Origin: Hyphomicrobiaceae bacterium
Lineage (GTDB): Bacteria; Pseudomonadota; Alphaproteobacteria; Rhizobiales; Hyphomicrobiaceae
Assembly: GCA_041397645.1 (NCBI GenBank)
Contig: JAWKWE010000007.1
Span: forward strand, 129,066 to 193,065
Reading direction: 5' to 3'
DNA length: 64,000 nt
Shown: positions 43,879 through 55,300 of the stretch, in pieces
Numbering within the stretch: the first letter of the stretch is position 1
Layout of the letters: each line of letters opens with the position of its first letter
The notes under the pieces: model-generated
The model's input: only the letters and a program-made list of their open reading frames with translations
Database searches by the model: none
Told to the model about the DNA's origin: nothing
Position numbers and translations under genes: made by a program

Positions 43879-44160
43879 TCAAGTCTTGGACTTCAGCCAG
43901 AACCAGCGCGCAATCAGAACAATCAAAGACCCTGCAAACGCTGCAACGATGTCGCGCAGCGAGATCGAGATCTTCTCCAACTCTGGAAACAATCCCACAA
44001 GGCGAAACAGCAGCCCACCAATGAGCGCCCCCGCCAAACCAAGACCTAGATTGCGCGCCCAGCCAAATCCCTGCTTGTCCCAGGTGATCAATAGTCCGGC
44101 GAGACTTCCGCCAATCAAACCTACAATGATCCAAACGATGAATTGATCTATCGAGGGCAC
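43879..44160 (-). CDS. GlsB/YeaQ/YmgE-family stress-response membrane protein
   Basis: 93 residues, small and glycine-rich with three hydrophobic helices: FIVWIIVGLIGGSLAGLLI, NLGLGLAGALIGGLLFRLVG and IVAAFAGSLIVLIARWFWLK. Classic transglycosylase-associated/GlsB pattern. ATG 44160 with a GGAGGG site. Role in envelope stress is known only loosely for the family. Confidence 0.85.
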   Translation of the reverse strand: MPSIDQFIVWIIVGLIGGSLAGLLITWDKQGFGWARNLGLGLAGALIGGLLFRLVGLFPELEKISISLRDIVAAFAGSLIVLIARWFWLKSKT

Positions 44161-44299
44161 TTCTCCCTCCTATTGGTTCAAAAATTGCCTTTTCAGATTT
44201 GTCAGAATACCACACGCCGCGCATGTGAGCACGCGCATGATCATGCGTAGAATTAATTGCTTACTTGGGGCGGGCTCATGGGCGGATCACAGCCTACTC

Positions 44300-45604
44300 T
44301 TACCGTTCGCGGAATGCGCGACTGAATTGATCCATCACGGGTTTTACGAAGTAGGATAACGCGGTCCGCTTATCTGTCGTAACGTAGACCTCCACCGGCA
44401 TCCCCGGGACGATCTTCTTGCCGAGCGATAGGGAGGGATCAAGGAAATCTACGACCGCGCGGGCTAGATAGTAGTCCTGACGGTCCTTCTGATCCCGGCT
44501 GATGTCTGCCGAGACGTAAGAGACAGAACCTTCCACTTCAGGCGTGGTGCGTTGATTGAAGGACGTGAAGCGCAAGCGTGCCTGCTGACCTAGATGCACC
44601 TGGTCAATCTGTGCCGGGGGAACCTTGAACTCGATAGCCAGCGTCTCGGAGGCCGGAACGATCAGCATAATCTGCTCTGCCGGGCTGATGACGCCTCCCA
44701 CGGTATGCACGTTGAGCTCATGGACTACACCGGATTGAGGCGCCTTGATCTCCATGTGCTCCAGGCGATCTCGGGCGGCGACGCGGCGCTCGACCAATTC
44801 GTCGATGCGTGTATCAACGGTGCGAATTTCGCGTTGGGCTTCCGTGCGTGCAGACTGCAGCAAGGTCAGGATCTGCTGTTCAACCTCGCTTATCTGCCCC
44901 ATCGTGCGCGCTTCCAGCGCCATGAAATTTCCGCGATCTCCATCGATCCGGGCCTCCTCGCGTTGCAGCGCGTAGACTCGACTTACGGGGACGAGGTTTT
45001 TCCTCAATAGCTCTTCGGCGCTTCCGAGCTCTTTACGGATCAGTTCCAGCTCGTGGGTTTTTGCGGTCTTTTGTACGTCGTATCCCTTTTGCTCTTGCGT
45101 CAACTGCTCGATGCGTTGGTGGAGTTGATTTTCCTGTCCCTGCCGCATTGTCTTGTTGTGCTCAAAGAGCCTCGTCTCGCCCTCGATGATTGAATTTGAC
45201 GCTTCGTTCTCGATCACGCTTTGCGGGAAAGTCAACGTATCGGCCAACTGCTGCTCGGCATCGAGCCGCGCCCTTCGGCTGCGAAGCTCCAATAGCTGGG
45301 TCTCGATGATCGACAGCTCGGCGCGGACCTGGGTATCGTCAAGCTTGATTAGAACGTCGCCATCCATGACGTTGTCGCCGTTCTTGACCGCAATTTCCGT
45401 AACCAGCCCCCCGTAAAGGTGCTGGATGCGTTTACTATGGTGGTCGATGACGACCGCGCCATGGGAGATAACGGCACCTGCAAGCTCCGCCGTCGCCGCC
45501 CAACCGCCAACCCCGCCGACCAACAATGCGATGGCAAATATCGCGACACCGATCCGCCAAGCGACGCCATAGCTCTGGCGCTTGCCCATTTCTGACTTTC
45601 CCAT
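44300..45604 (-). CDS. HlyD-family type I secretion periplasmic adaptor
   Basis: 434 residues. One N-terminal membrane helix (VAIFAIALLVGGVGGWAA), a biotinyl-like barrel around GAVVIDHHSKRIQHLYGG, a long helical coiled-coil hairpin (about 100-270, rich in E, R, Q, L) and the C-terminal HlyD signature with MEIKAPQSGVVHELNVHTVGGVI and PGMPVEVYVTT. Forms the inner-membrane-to-TolC bridge with the ABC protein. Last gene of the secretion operon; no TolC here. Confidence 0.92.
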   Translation of the reverse strand: MGKSEMGKRQSYGVAWRIGVAIFAIALLVGGVGGWAATAELAGAVISHGAVVIDHHSKRIQHLYGGLVTEIAVKNGDNVMDGDVLIKLDDTQVRAELSIIETQLLELRSRRARLDAEQQLADTLTFPQSVIENEASNSIIEGETRLFEHNKTMRQGQENQLHQRIEQLTQEQKGYDVQKTAKTHELELIRKELGSAEELLRKNLVPVSRVYALQREEARIDGDRGNFMALEARTMGQISEVEQQILTLLQSARTEAQREIRTVDTRIDELVERRVAARDRLEHMEIKAPQSGVVHELNVHTVGGVISPAEQIMLIVPASETLAIEFKVPPAQIDQVHLGQQARLRFTSFNQRTTPEVEGSVSYVSADISRDQKDRQDYYLARAVVDFLDPSLSLGKKIVPGMPVEVYVTTDKRTALSYFVKPVMDQFSRAFRER

Positions 45605-45630
45605 GAACTTATCGAACCTCGCACTGTTCG

Positions 45631-47532
45631 TTACGAAACACCGTAGAAGTCATCCGACTTCAGATCATGCTCGCCCAACAGATCAACCCAAAGATCATCA
45701 CTCCCTGCATCGCTCCTGTGGCCCCACACAATGGTATGTTCGCCGTCATCCTTGAGTTCGAATTTGAAACCGAGCGCGCCGAGCGAAATCGGTGAAATGT
45801 CGTTGTCAGCCAACAGTTGCCCTATAAACTTGAATAACTGCACTTCGGGGCTTTCGCTGTAGGCGTCGATACGGCTGACGTCGATTTTATCGCCGCTTTC
45901 GAAATCCATAATCTTATCCATGGTTTCGGGATTTCCGGCATCGGAGTCATGGCCCGTGAAGGCAAACGTGTCATTTCCGGGACCGCCCGTGAATGTGTTT
46001 GTCGATTGATCATCGATCAGCAGGTCGTTGCCATCACCTGCGATCACATTTTCAACATCGATCAATCGGTCATTGCCGATTTCACTCCCCGTCGCCTCGC
46101 CTGCGAGCAGGTCCACAGTGATGTCGGAATGGATCGCGGAAGCGTCGTAAGTATCAACACCTTCACCACCGTCAAAAAGGTCGTTGCCGTCGCTGATTTG
46201 GGTTGCATCCCCCGATTGGGGAAGCTGTGTTCCTGCTACGAATGTGTCGTTGCCACTCCCTCCAAAAACAACATCGTCGCCCAGACCACCATGGACGATA
46301 TCATTGCCCCCACCGGCAAAGACGAGGTCATCACCGGCTCCCGCGAACACGACATCGTCGCCATTCCCGGCCTGAACTATGTCGTCGCCATCTCCGGCGT
46401 CGATAATGTCGTTACCATCCCCACCATTGACCATGTCCCCGCCCGCTCCGGCAAAGACGATGTCGTCGTCAGCCGTCGCATCGATGTCGTCACTGCTGTA
46501 TGTACCGAAAATAACGTCACTCGAAGAGGTGCCGATGGGCGCGATGCCAGCCTCGCCCTCCTCCGGCTCGATCACATGATCCGGCACAACTTCGAGCTGA
46601 GCCACTTGGGCGACCTTGTTATCACCATCAGTGACAAAATAAGAAAACTTCACCGTGCCTGTGTCATCTACCGTAGGTGCAAAAACCCAGGTCCCATCGT
46701 CATGTTGGTAGATCGCTCCGGACGACACCGAAAGATCGGAAATTGTCAGATGGTCGCCCTCGACATCGCTTGCGTGTTGCAGCAGCTGGGCCAGCCCGAT
46801 GAGAACGGCGTGATTGATGTACACATCCGGCAATACCACGCTGCGCAGCAGCGTTGGCGCGGTGTTTCGCTGTGCCGAAGGTGCACTCTGCTGCTCTTGA
46901 TCCTTTATGGGCTTTCCCGATTCGGGAGTCGCTTCGATGGAGGCGCTACCATCTGTATTTTTTGGAGCGGTAGATCTTGTCCCTTCGCCATCACTCGCAT
47001 TGGATGCCGAACCGCCGGATCCGCCGCCGCCTCCCTGGCTCACGGCGTGCGGGATTTGTGAGAAGCGGAACAGATCTGTCGCATGTGCGATCGCAACGCC
47101 GTGCGATCCGTGCGCCACTTCCGGGGGCAGATTAAGACTTGAGTTGTCATTATTCGCGCGTGGCAGATCGGGCTCCTCACGCATGGACTCATGAGATCGA
47201 GGCGCAGAAGAGAGCGATTTTAGTTGCGGCATTAACTCGCCGTCTTTTTTGTCTTTCTGCGCTGTTTCCAAGTCGCCCTGCCCCTCATCGGCCTGTGATT
47301 GCCCGTGAAGGGCTGCGCGCGCGACGTCATCGGCCCAGTCCGAGCCAAGAGTTCCTGTCGTATCACCCGCAGAAGCGAAGCCGAATAGCTGCTTCAAAAG
47401 TGTCAAGCCCGCGGCCGCCAGCAATGCAATTGAGCCGTTCGTCAAATGACGCCCTGCCGGCTCCTCCCAAGAATAGAGGCGCTGTTTCGAGCCAATGGAT
47501 TTGGCCGTTACCGTTTTCAGTTCGTGGCCCAT
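45631..47532 (-). CDS. RTX protein with cadherin-like domain, second type I secretion substrate
   Basis: 633 residues. N-terminal about 35-53 hydrophobic (SIALLAAAGLTLLKQLFGFA) then a long low-complexity linker with glycine runs, a cadherin/tandem-type domain (about 225-325: LTISDLSVSSGAIYQHDDGTW, then VDDTGTVKFSYFVTDGDNK), and RTX calcium nonapeptides (about 335-430, GGDGNDIIDAGDGDDIV and repeats). C-terminal part ends with DDLWVDLLGEHDLKSDD, like T1SS substrates. It overlaps the ABC gene by 16 bases, so it is encoded with the exporter. Calcium-binding adhesin or matrix protein is the likely role. Confidence 0.85.
   Translation of the reverse strand: MGHELKTVTAKSIGSKQRLYSWEEPAGRHLTNGSIALLAAAGLTLLKQLFGFASAGDTTGTLGSDWADDVARAALHGQSQADEGQGDLETAQKDKKDGELMPQLKSLSSAPRSHESMREEPDLPRANNDNSSLNLPPEVAHGSHGVAIAHATDLFRFSQIPHAVSQGGGGGSGGSASNASDGEGTRSTAPKNTDGSASIEATPESGKPIKDQEQQSAPSAQRNTAPTLLRSVVLPDVYINHAVLIGLAQLLQHASDVEGDHLTISDLSVSSGAIYQHDDGTWVFAPTVDDTGTVKFSYFVTDGDNKVAQVAQLEVVPDHVIEPEEGEAGIAPIGTSSSDVIFGTYSSDDIDATADDDIVFAGAGGDMVNGGDGNDIIDAGDGDDIVQAGNGDDVVFAGAGDDLVFAGGGNDIVHGGLGDDVVFGGSGNDTFVAGTQLPQSGDATQISDGNDLFDGGEGVDTYDASAIHSDITVDLLAGEATGSEIGNDRLIDVENVIAGDGNDLLIDDQSTNTFTGGPGNDTFAFTGHDSDAGNPETMDKIMDFESGDKIDVSRIDAYSESPEVQLFKFIGQLLADNDISPISLGALGFKFELKDDGEHTIVWGHRSDAGSDDLWVDLLGEHDLKSDDFYGVS
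46230..46540 (-). repeat. RTX calcium-binding repeats of the second substrate
   Basis: Tandem GGxGxDxUx nonapeptides, about ten, encoded by direct DNA repeats; approximate bounds. They form calcium-stabilised beta-rolls after export. Confidence 0.85.
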
Positions 47533-49262
47533 AGCTGCGTTCCTTGCGTCCGAGCGGCCGGTCTGGGTGTGTTGGCTGCACTTGGTTGGATGTAGCGGGC
47601 AATGATTTCGTCCTTCGGTCCGCAGGCCACAAGTTTTCCAGCCTGCATCACGCCAAGAACATCGGCCTCCGCCAGCGCGCTTGGCCGATGAGCAATGATA
47701 ATCACGATACTACCGGCAGCGCGGAGGGATCTTATACAGCTCAGTAAAGCTGCCTCTCCGTCGGCGTCGAGATTTGAATTGGGTTCATCCAACACAACGA
47801 GGAACGGAGACCCATAAACGGCACGCGCGAGCGCAACACGCTGACGCTGTCCAGCCGAAAGCACGGTCTGGCTGGCGCCGACTCGTGTTTCGTAGCCTTG
47901 CGGCAATCGCAGGATCATCTCGTGCACACCAGCGGCCTTCGTAGCCGCGATGATATCCTGTCCCTCGGCATCGGGATCGAAGCGACATATGTTCTGAGCA
48001 ATCGTGCCATCGAGTAGCGCGACATCCTGCGGGAGATAGCCTACATACTTGCCAAGATCGTCCGCATTCCAGTTTGCGATATCCGCATCATCGAGCCGTA
48101 TTGATCCACGCAACAATGGCCACACGCTTGTTGCTGCACGCGCGAATGTGGACTTGCCGCTACCGCTTGGCCCTATCAGTCCTAACGCTTGGCCGGCCTT
48201 GAGTTCAAAGCTGATGTCGCTCAAAACCACGGTTCCCGATCCCGGCGCGGTGACAGTAATTTTCTCAATCTTGAAGCTATCCTTTGGCCGCGGAAGCTTC
48301 ACGAGGGGCTCTTGTACGTCGAGCACCGCGAGCGTCTCCTTCAGCCTGCGGTAACTCCTACGTGCCGCCACCAGGCCTTTCCATTGCGCAATCGCCATAT
48401 CAATGGGGGCGAGCGCCCGTCCCGATGCGACGGATGCGGCGATGATTGCACCTGCCGAGAGCTCACCCTGGATCGTCAGATAGGCGCCAAGTCCGAGCGT
48501 CCCCGATTGCAGGATCATCCGCAAGACCTTGGACAATCCGCTCAACGAACCAGCGACATCGCTGGTTTTCGCTTGCAGCTGAAGATGTTGCCGGTTCGCC
48601 TCGTCGAAACGCTGGATTGCGCGATGGAGAAATCCCATGGAGCGCAAGGATTCCACATTGCGAAGATTGCTGTCGCAAAGCAACGCGCGCTCCATGCTTG
48701 CCTTCTGCATGGCTGTGCTGTGACGTCGGGTCAAAATCTCAGTGATCAGTGTGATCGTGCTCAACACCACAGCGCCGGCAAACACCAAGAGAGCCAGCAA
48801 CGGATGCAGAATGTAAACGAAAGCCAGATAGAGCGGCATCCAAGGCAAATCAAGCAGAGCAGTGGGACCTTGGCCGGAGAGGAATTGACGCACGACGTCG
48901 ACGTCACGCCCTCTCTCGGCCGCCTCGGCAGGTGCATAGCCGTGCCTCGGCATGTCGAGCGCCACACGATGCGCCAGAGGCGCAAGCCTGTCGTCCACTC
49001 TCGCGCCGGTCCGAACCAGGATCTGCGAACGCAGGATGTCAAGAATGCCTTGAAACAGGTACAGACCGATCGCAAGAGCCGATAACCCCAGCAAGGTTTC
49101 CATCGACCTGCTGGTCAACGCGCGATCGTAGATCTGGAGCATGTAGAATGAACCGGTCAACGCCAGAACGTTGATCACACCCGATATCACGAACAAAAAA
49201 ACGAACGTCGTCCTCAGAGAGCTAACGATACGCTGAAAATCATGATTTGATTTATTCTGCAT
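47517..49262 (-). CDS. Type I secretion ABC transporter (PrtD/HlyB-type, no peptidase domain)
   Basis: About 581 residues from ATG 49262 (a TTG at 49283 is possible). N-terminal six-helix membrane domain (FLFVISGVINVLALTGSFYMLQIYDR, ending in DLPWMPLYLAFVYILHPLL), then ATPase domain with Walker A GPSGSGKST, Q-loop YLPQDVALL, signature LSAGQRQR and Walker B FLVVLDEPNSNLD. The PrtD-like RhxSL... region is preserved. It exports RTX proteins with uncleaved C-terminal signals. Lies 80 bases after the peroxidase gene, separated by a hairpin. Confidence 0.93.
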   Translation of the reverse strand: MQNKSNHDFQRIVSSLRTTFVFLFVISGVINVLALTGSFYMLQIYDRALTSRSMETLLGLSALAIGLYLFQGILDILRSQILVRTGARVDDRLAPLAHRVALDMPRHGYAPAEAAERGRDVDVVRQFLSGQGPTALLDLPWMPLYLAFVYILHPLLALLVFAGAVVLSTITLITEILTRRHSTAMQKASMERALLCDSNLRNVESLRSMGFLHRAIQRFDEANRQHLQLQAKTSDVAGSLSGLSKVLRMILQSGTLGLGAYLTIQGELSAGAIIAASVASGRALAPIDMAIAQWKGLVAARRSYRRLKETLAVLDVQEPLVKLPRPKDSFKIEKITVTAPGSGTVVLSDISFELKAGQALGLIGPSGSGKSTFARAATSVWPLLRGSIRLDDADIANWNADDLGKYVGYLPQDVALLDGTIAQNICRFDPDAEGQDIIAATKAAGVHEMILRLPQGYETRVGASQTVLSAGQRQRVALARAVYGSPFLVVLDEPNSNLDADGEAALLSCIRSLRAAGSIVIIIAHRPSALAEADVLGVMQAGKLVACGPKDEIIARYIQPSAANTPRPAARTQGTQLWATN

Positions 49263-49309
49263 CTTCACGACCGCACCACCCAACTGGCCTTTGAGATTGA
49301 CAGCAAGAC

Positions 49310-49336
49310 GGCTCCAGGCGTCGCGCGCCTGGAGCC
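49310..49336. repeat. Perfect 11-pair hairpin between peroxidase and ABC exporter genes
   Basis: GGCTCCAGGCG-TCGCG-CGCCTGGAGCC. It starts eight bases past the peroxidase stop in the reading direction. There is no T-run, so it may be an mRNA-stability or partial termination element that lowers exporter levels relative to the large substrate. Confidence 0.7.
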
Positions 49337-49343
49337 AGAGGCG

Positions 49344-52300
49344 TTAGAGCCCAAGTCCACCCTGCCGCAGTTCGTTTTCGTGATTGCCCGTCAGGGTAAT
49401 CTCGAATTCGGCCGTCTCGAGGTTGGTGTCGGTATTGCCAGAAATGACGGTGGTATCGTCGTTTGCATCATACTGAACGATCAATTCGCCAGCACCGGTA
49501 AAGGCGCTTCCTGCCGCAAGTTGGAAAGCACTGTTTCCGTCCGCTGTGGCGTCAGCATCCATAAAGTGCAAATCGACGCGATCACCTGCCTGGAAGTCGC
49601 CAATGGTGTCGCCGTTAGCGTCCGCCGCGGTCCTGAAGACGAAGAGATCATTGCCGGAGCCGCCGAATAACAGATCGGCTCCCTCGCCTCCTTCGACACG
49701 GTCATCACCGGCACCGGCGTGGACCTCGTCCTCGCCCTGCCCGCCCCAAACCATGTCATCTCCGTCGCCGGAATTGATCACGTCGGAGCCCGCTTCGCCA
49801 AATACCTTGTCGTTGCCGGCGCCGGTCTCGATGATGTCGTCACCATCTCCACCCAGCACGATCGCTGCGGTGTCTGTAGTCGAAACGATATCCGACCCTG
49901 CACCCGCAAGTATTACTTTAGCGGCATCTGTTCCGATAATGATATCGCCGTTGGCGGTTCCTTCGAGCGTCATACCGTCTCCGGTCACGACGTTCCGATC
50001 GGCTTGCAACGATGGCGTTGTCGATGTTCCGGCTTCTTGCGTGGTGGTGACCGCTGCATTGGGATCAACGGACCCATTGCCACCAGTGGAACCGGCATTG
50101 TTCGTCGCGTCGTCGTTATCGGCGAGATCGTTGGAGTCATCGTCATAATCTTCGCCACCGCTTTGTGAGCCCGGCGGCAAGAGATAGTCCTTTGTAATCG
50201 CATCTGCGATCACATCCTGCGGTCGTAGCTGTCCGACGAAATGGTCATTACCGCCATTTCCATTGAACACGACGCGATGCTCAGACGACAAGCTAGAGAT
50301 ATCGACGGTCTCATCCCCTTGGGATCCATTCACTGTAATGGTGTTGAAGTTGAGACTTGTTGTATTGAAGTCGCCGATGATCTCGACAGTGTCAGCTCCG
50401 ATCGTCGTTGTTGTCGTTCCGCCATTCGGATCATTTCCAGGAACTGTTATACCGTTTGTGTTGACCGTGATCTCCTCGATGTTGTCGAGTTCCGCGATCA
50501 CAGAATTTATGTCGGTACCGTTTCGCGTAATGACTATCTCCGTGTTGGCATTGAGCTGCGACAGGCTATTTCCAATCACTGCTGCCCATGCCGCACGGGC
50601 GAAGATGCGGAACGTCTCGCTGGTATTATTGCCGTTGACAACAAACCTGTCGCCGGCTGGCCCATTGGTGCCGCCATCCACAAAATCGTGCCCATCTGTC
50701 TGCTCGGGGAAGATGAAGAACGGATTGCTTACATTCCAGACGATTGTGTCGTCACCAGCTCCCGCAAGGACGATGTCGTCGCCGGTGCCAGCATCGATTG
50801 TCGAGTTTCCACCGTCGCCGATCATAATGTCGTTGCCACCGCCACCACTGAACGTACCCGTACTGTCGATCGTCACACTGGCGTTTGCCGTATCCGAGCC
50901 GCCTAAGTCGGTGGCCGTATAGGTGAACGAGCGGTTGCTGTTTGTCGTTTTAGTCACATCAACATTGAGACCATTCAGGATGGCACTAAAAGAAGAACCG
51001 TTCGCGGTCACATTAGTCACTGAGAGCCCGCCTTCGCTGAAGTCATTCGCAAGCAATGCCCAGGTTGGAACCGAGAAGCTTGATGCGTTCGAGTAGACCG
51101 AGTCATTCGATGCCTGCGGTGGGGTCGGCACATTTGTGACATCGATGGTCGTGGTCGCGATGTTGCTGTAGGCCAGCCCGTCGAACACCGTAACCTCAAT
51201 AATCCGTGGTGTTTCGTCAGGTGAAATCGACGTATTTCGGAATGTCACCGCCGAGATTGCCGCCTGATAGGCCGCAATCGGAGCTTGACCTGTCAAGGTC
51301 AGTGTCACCTGACCCTGCACCGAGGTATCGATGTTTCCCGAAATTCCATCGCCGTTGATGCCGTTCTCGGTCAGGACATCGCCCGGCTTGGCGTTGGTCA
51401 AAATAATGACAGCGCGCTCCATCGTCGGACTGTCGTCAGTGATCAATGGACCACTGGCGATCGCAACTGGCGCGTCGCCCTCGGTGAAGCTCGCGAGGAA
51501 GTTCTGCTCGGGCGGAACGACCGGCTGGTCCACGCTGAACTGGATGTTGTCGATGTAGACGTTGTCGCCGTTGCTGTTGAAGCCGTCGAAGACCGCGCGG
51601 AAGCGGATGGCGGACCCGGCACCGAGCTGGTCGGCGATTAATTCGCCCGTGTAGCTGTAGTTGCCGCTCGGCCCTGCCGTGAGGTCGGCGATCTGGTCCC
51701 AGGTTCCGGTGGTGATGTTGTAGAGTTCGGCCACCACGGCGCCTGCGTCCACGCTGTCATCCTGGTAGTCGAAGCTGAGCGTGACCCGGGTCCCGGTCGG
51801 TAAGCCGGACAGGTCGATCGCCCGGCTGATCATCTCGCCGCCGTCGGTGCCGCCATCGAACTGCAGGCGGCCGCCGCTGATCTGTACGTCGGCGTTACCC
51901 GGGTCGACCTCAATCCAGTTCTCGTCCCAGACGAAGGTGGATGGAACGCCCACATCGTCCTGCGAGTAGCTGGTCGAGCTGAAGTTCTCGATGTAGCTGC
52001 CCGCGTGGTCAAGTGCGTGCAGGTTCAGCTCGGGCGGCGTCAGCTTGATCGACAAAGTCTGGTCTGCGAACTGCGCCCACTCGACGCCAACCAGGATGTC
52101 GACACCATCGGTCGATGGATTGATCAGGTTGCCGTTTTCATCGACCGCAGTCGGGTCGCGCAGATCGGTGATGCGGACGGCCTGCTGGCCGTTCATCTCG
52201 ATTCCTTCGACCAGATAATCGGCACGATTGCCGCTGTAGACCGCAGTATCGCTCGTTCCTTCGGTGCCATGATCGCCGAGGATGTGGCCGAGCGTGCCGT

Positions 52301-55300
52301 CCTCGAACACGACTCGGGTCTCACCCGTCCCATACCAGTTTTTGATCAGGCCGTCGCCGTTGAAGTTCGCACCTTCCAACTTCCGCTCGGCGTTCGCTGT
52401 CACGCCATCGGCGAGATAGCCATCCGTATCGATGCCGCCGTGTCCGGTGGCGAGATGGCGATCGTCGCCGATCCAATACAGATCATTGTCGACGACAACG
52501 CTGTCACCGAAAATGAAGTCCATCGTCCCAGAACCACTAGCACCTGCTTCATCGCCGAGGCCGGTCAGTTTGTCATTGCCACCGCCACCGATGAGATAGT
52601 TGTTGACGCCATTGCCCGCCGTTCCATTGGCGTCAGCACCCGTTAGTTCGTCATCCTGTGCCGAACCAACCAGCCCCTCATCCAGCGCGTAGGTGTCGAG
52701 AAGGTTGCTTGAAGTGCCGTTGGCATTGGCATCTTGGAGGCTGGCAACAATCTTGAACGAAACGTTTTCATAACTGACGATATCCATATCGCCTTCGGTG
52801 CCGTCGCCGTTGAACTCGATGACGGGAAGCGCGCCGGGCGCTGTGTCGCCATTGAGGCGATCGCCGTCGTTGGCTGTCGGGCCCAATCCGCCTTCCAATA
52901 GATCATTGCCGGAGCCGCCGTTGATATTGTCGTCACCGACGCCGCCGCGCATCCAGTCGTTACCGTTGCCGCCAAACATCTCGTCGACGCTGTCGCCGCC
53001 GTCCATATAGTCCGAGCCATCACCGCCCATGATAAGGTCGGTATCGCCATCGCCGTAAAGTCGGTCGTCACCGTCATCGCCGAATACCTCATCGACGCCA
53101 TCGCCGCCGTGGACCTCGTCGTCGCCGTCGCCGCCGTGCGAGGTGTCGAGCACGCCCGGGCCGGCATTGATGTAGTCGTTGCCAGCACCGCCGTGAATGA
53201 AGTCGTCGTTTTCATAGTCGGTGATCCAGTCGTCACCATCGCCACCGTAGATGTGGTCGTTACCTTGAGCGCCTTCGAGCACGTCATTGCCCGCATCGCC
53301 GTAGATATAGTCGTCGCCCAGCGCGCCGACGATGTAGTCGTTGCCCTCAAGGCCCGCGACAACGATATGGCCGTCATTGGCCGATCCGCCCCCTGAACTC
53401 TGGGTAACCGTCACGTTCTTGACGTCTACGCTTCCATTCGAGACGTGGTTATCGACCTCGACAGTGATACCGTGCCCATTGTTGGCATAGGCGACCTGGG
53501 GAACATCCAAGATTAAGGTGTGCATCCCATTATCGACCAGGACATTGTCCTGATGGGCAAGGATTTCTCCGGTCAAGGCGTCTTTAACGGCGACATCCAC
53601 GAAGCTGACTATTCCGCCCGGTGCAAGGTCCTGATCCGCCAGATCGACTGTCACGGTCAGAGCGCTGCCCGCGACGAGAAGTTCGCTCTGCGCGGTCGAC
53701 TGCGAATAAAGAGCGCCGGAAGCAAGCGTGCTGTTCTGCAGGAAAAAGGCCTGCACCGAACCCGGCAGGCTCTCGTAGATTGCGTTGAAGTAGTCATTGA
53801 TGCCGTACTGGTCATCAACGCCGATCACACCGTCGTACGGGTTGTCGTGGTTCGTGCCGTCAAGGATGTACGTCGCGGATTGATAGCCGAAAGCGTCACC
53901 GATGTGCTCCAAGCCGGTCGTGCGCATGATCAGGTCAGCGAATTGCTCGCCAATAATCTGGTCGCCCAGATGCTGGCCAACCGGCATGCGGTAGAGATAA
54001 TAGAAGCGGTCGCCGTCCTGCATCTTCTGACCGAAATCGGCCATCACCATTGTGAAAGTGGTACCGAGCGGACCATCGAACAGCGGCTGCTCAGCAAGTC
54101 CGCCAACCCATAGATCGATGTCCCAGAAGCCCTGGTCACCGCCGTTGCCGGTACTGTTGATGTCCCATGTACCGGTCGTTTCGTTGTAAACCGGAGAGCC
54201 AGTGCCGCGCATGAACATCAGGGCTGCTTCATGCATGGGATCGTTGGCATCCGCCGCTGCGTCAACGATTGCCTGAGCGTTCTGCCGCATATCCTGGATG
54301 CCGATGACCCCGTCGTGGTCGAGGTCGTAGGCATACAGGGCGTGAGCCGTGTCGCTCACATCAGTCCCCGCCTCGTAGGCAACACGCAATTCCTGCAGAT
54401 GGAAGGTTGCGTTGTCCCGACCGTAGGCGGCGATGAAGTTGGCGAGCGATTCTGGGTAACGCAGATGACCGCCCCAATCCTCCCAACTGACGTAGGGCGC
54501 AATGCCCGCGCCTGTTCCGTTGGTGTTCTGCTGTAGGCCTTCGAAGATCTGCTGGCGCAACTCGTTGAGGGTCGGCAGCCCAACGTCGCGCCCACGCGCG
54601 ATGTTGAGCGCAGGCAGGTCAAGACCAATGCCGATCAAAGACTGCTGCAGCGCCGATGTGACGAACTCGTCAACCTGGTTGGCCTGCTGGTTGAGCAGGC
54701 CCAGCGTGATGTTAGATGCACCATTTGCGCCGTAGAGCGCCGGATTGAGGAAGGCGTCGAACAGATCGACTTCGGTATACGTCGGCGTCCAGCTCGCCGT
54801 ACTAGGCGCGTTACCCTCGGCATCCGCGATGGCGACCTGCATCTTCTCGTTGAGCATCGAGTGGCCGAGGCGAAAAACTGCCTGGGAGAATTCGAGCGTG
54901 ACACTCATGTTCACGTCGGATGAATAGGAGACGAACTCCGGCAGCACCACCAATCCGCCGACGTACTGGTCGATGGCAATGTGGTTGTACTCGGACTCAG
55001 TGATGATGCGTGCAGCCTGGTACACCTTTTCGGCATCCCAGACGCCGGGCGATGTCTGCCAGTTGGCGAGATAATCGGCCTCGGCCTGGATTCCGGCGGC
55101 GCTGCCGTCGTTGAGCAGGGCTGCCTGTGCGCTCACCGCCGTCTTGATCGCTTCGACTTCGATGTTGTGCTCTTCGTGGAACACATGATGCACGGCTGTT
55201 AAGCCGATATTTTCATTCACGCGGCCATCGCCGGAAACGTAGTGGGACGCGAGGAGGGCAGGATCGTAATAGTCGATCCCAGCGGTCAAACCATTGAGGC

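Noticed and set aside
45949..47061. 370-codon plus-strand frame opposite the RTX substrate
   Set aside because: It is the shadow of repetitive RTX coding sequence on the other strand; no signal, domain or ribosome site.
52643..53377. 244-codon Thr/Ser-rich minus-strand frame in the peroxidase gene
   Set aside because: Shadow frame of RTX DNA repeats in another phase.
52880..53380. Possible CRISPR-like direct repeats
   Set aside because: Repeats are short, irregular and multiples of 9 codon-based units coding for RTX nonapeptides.
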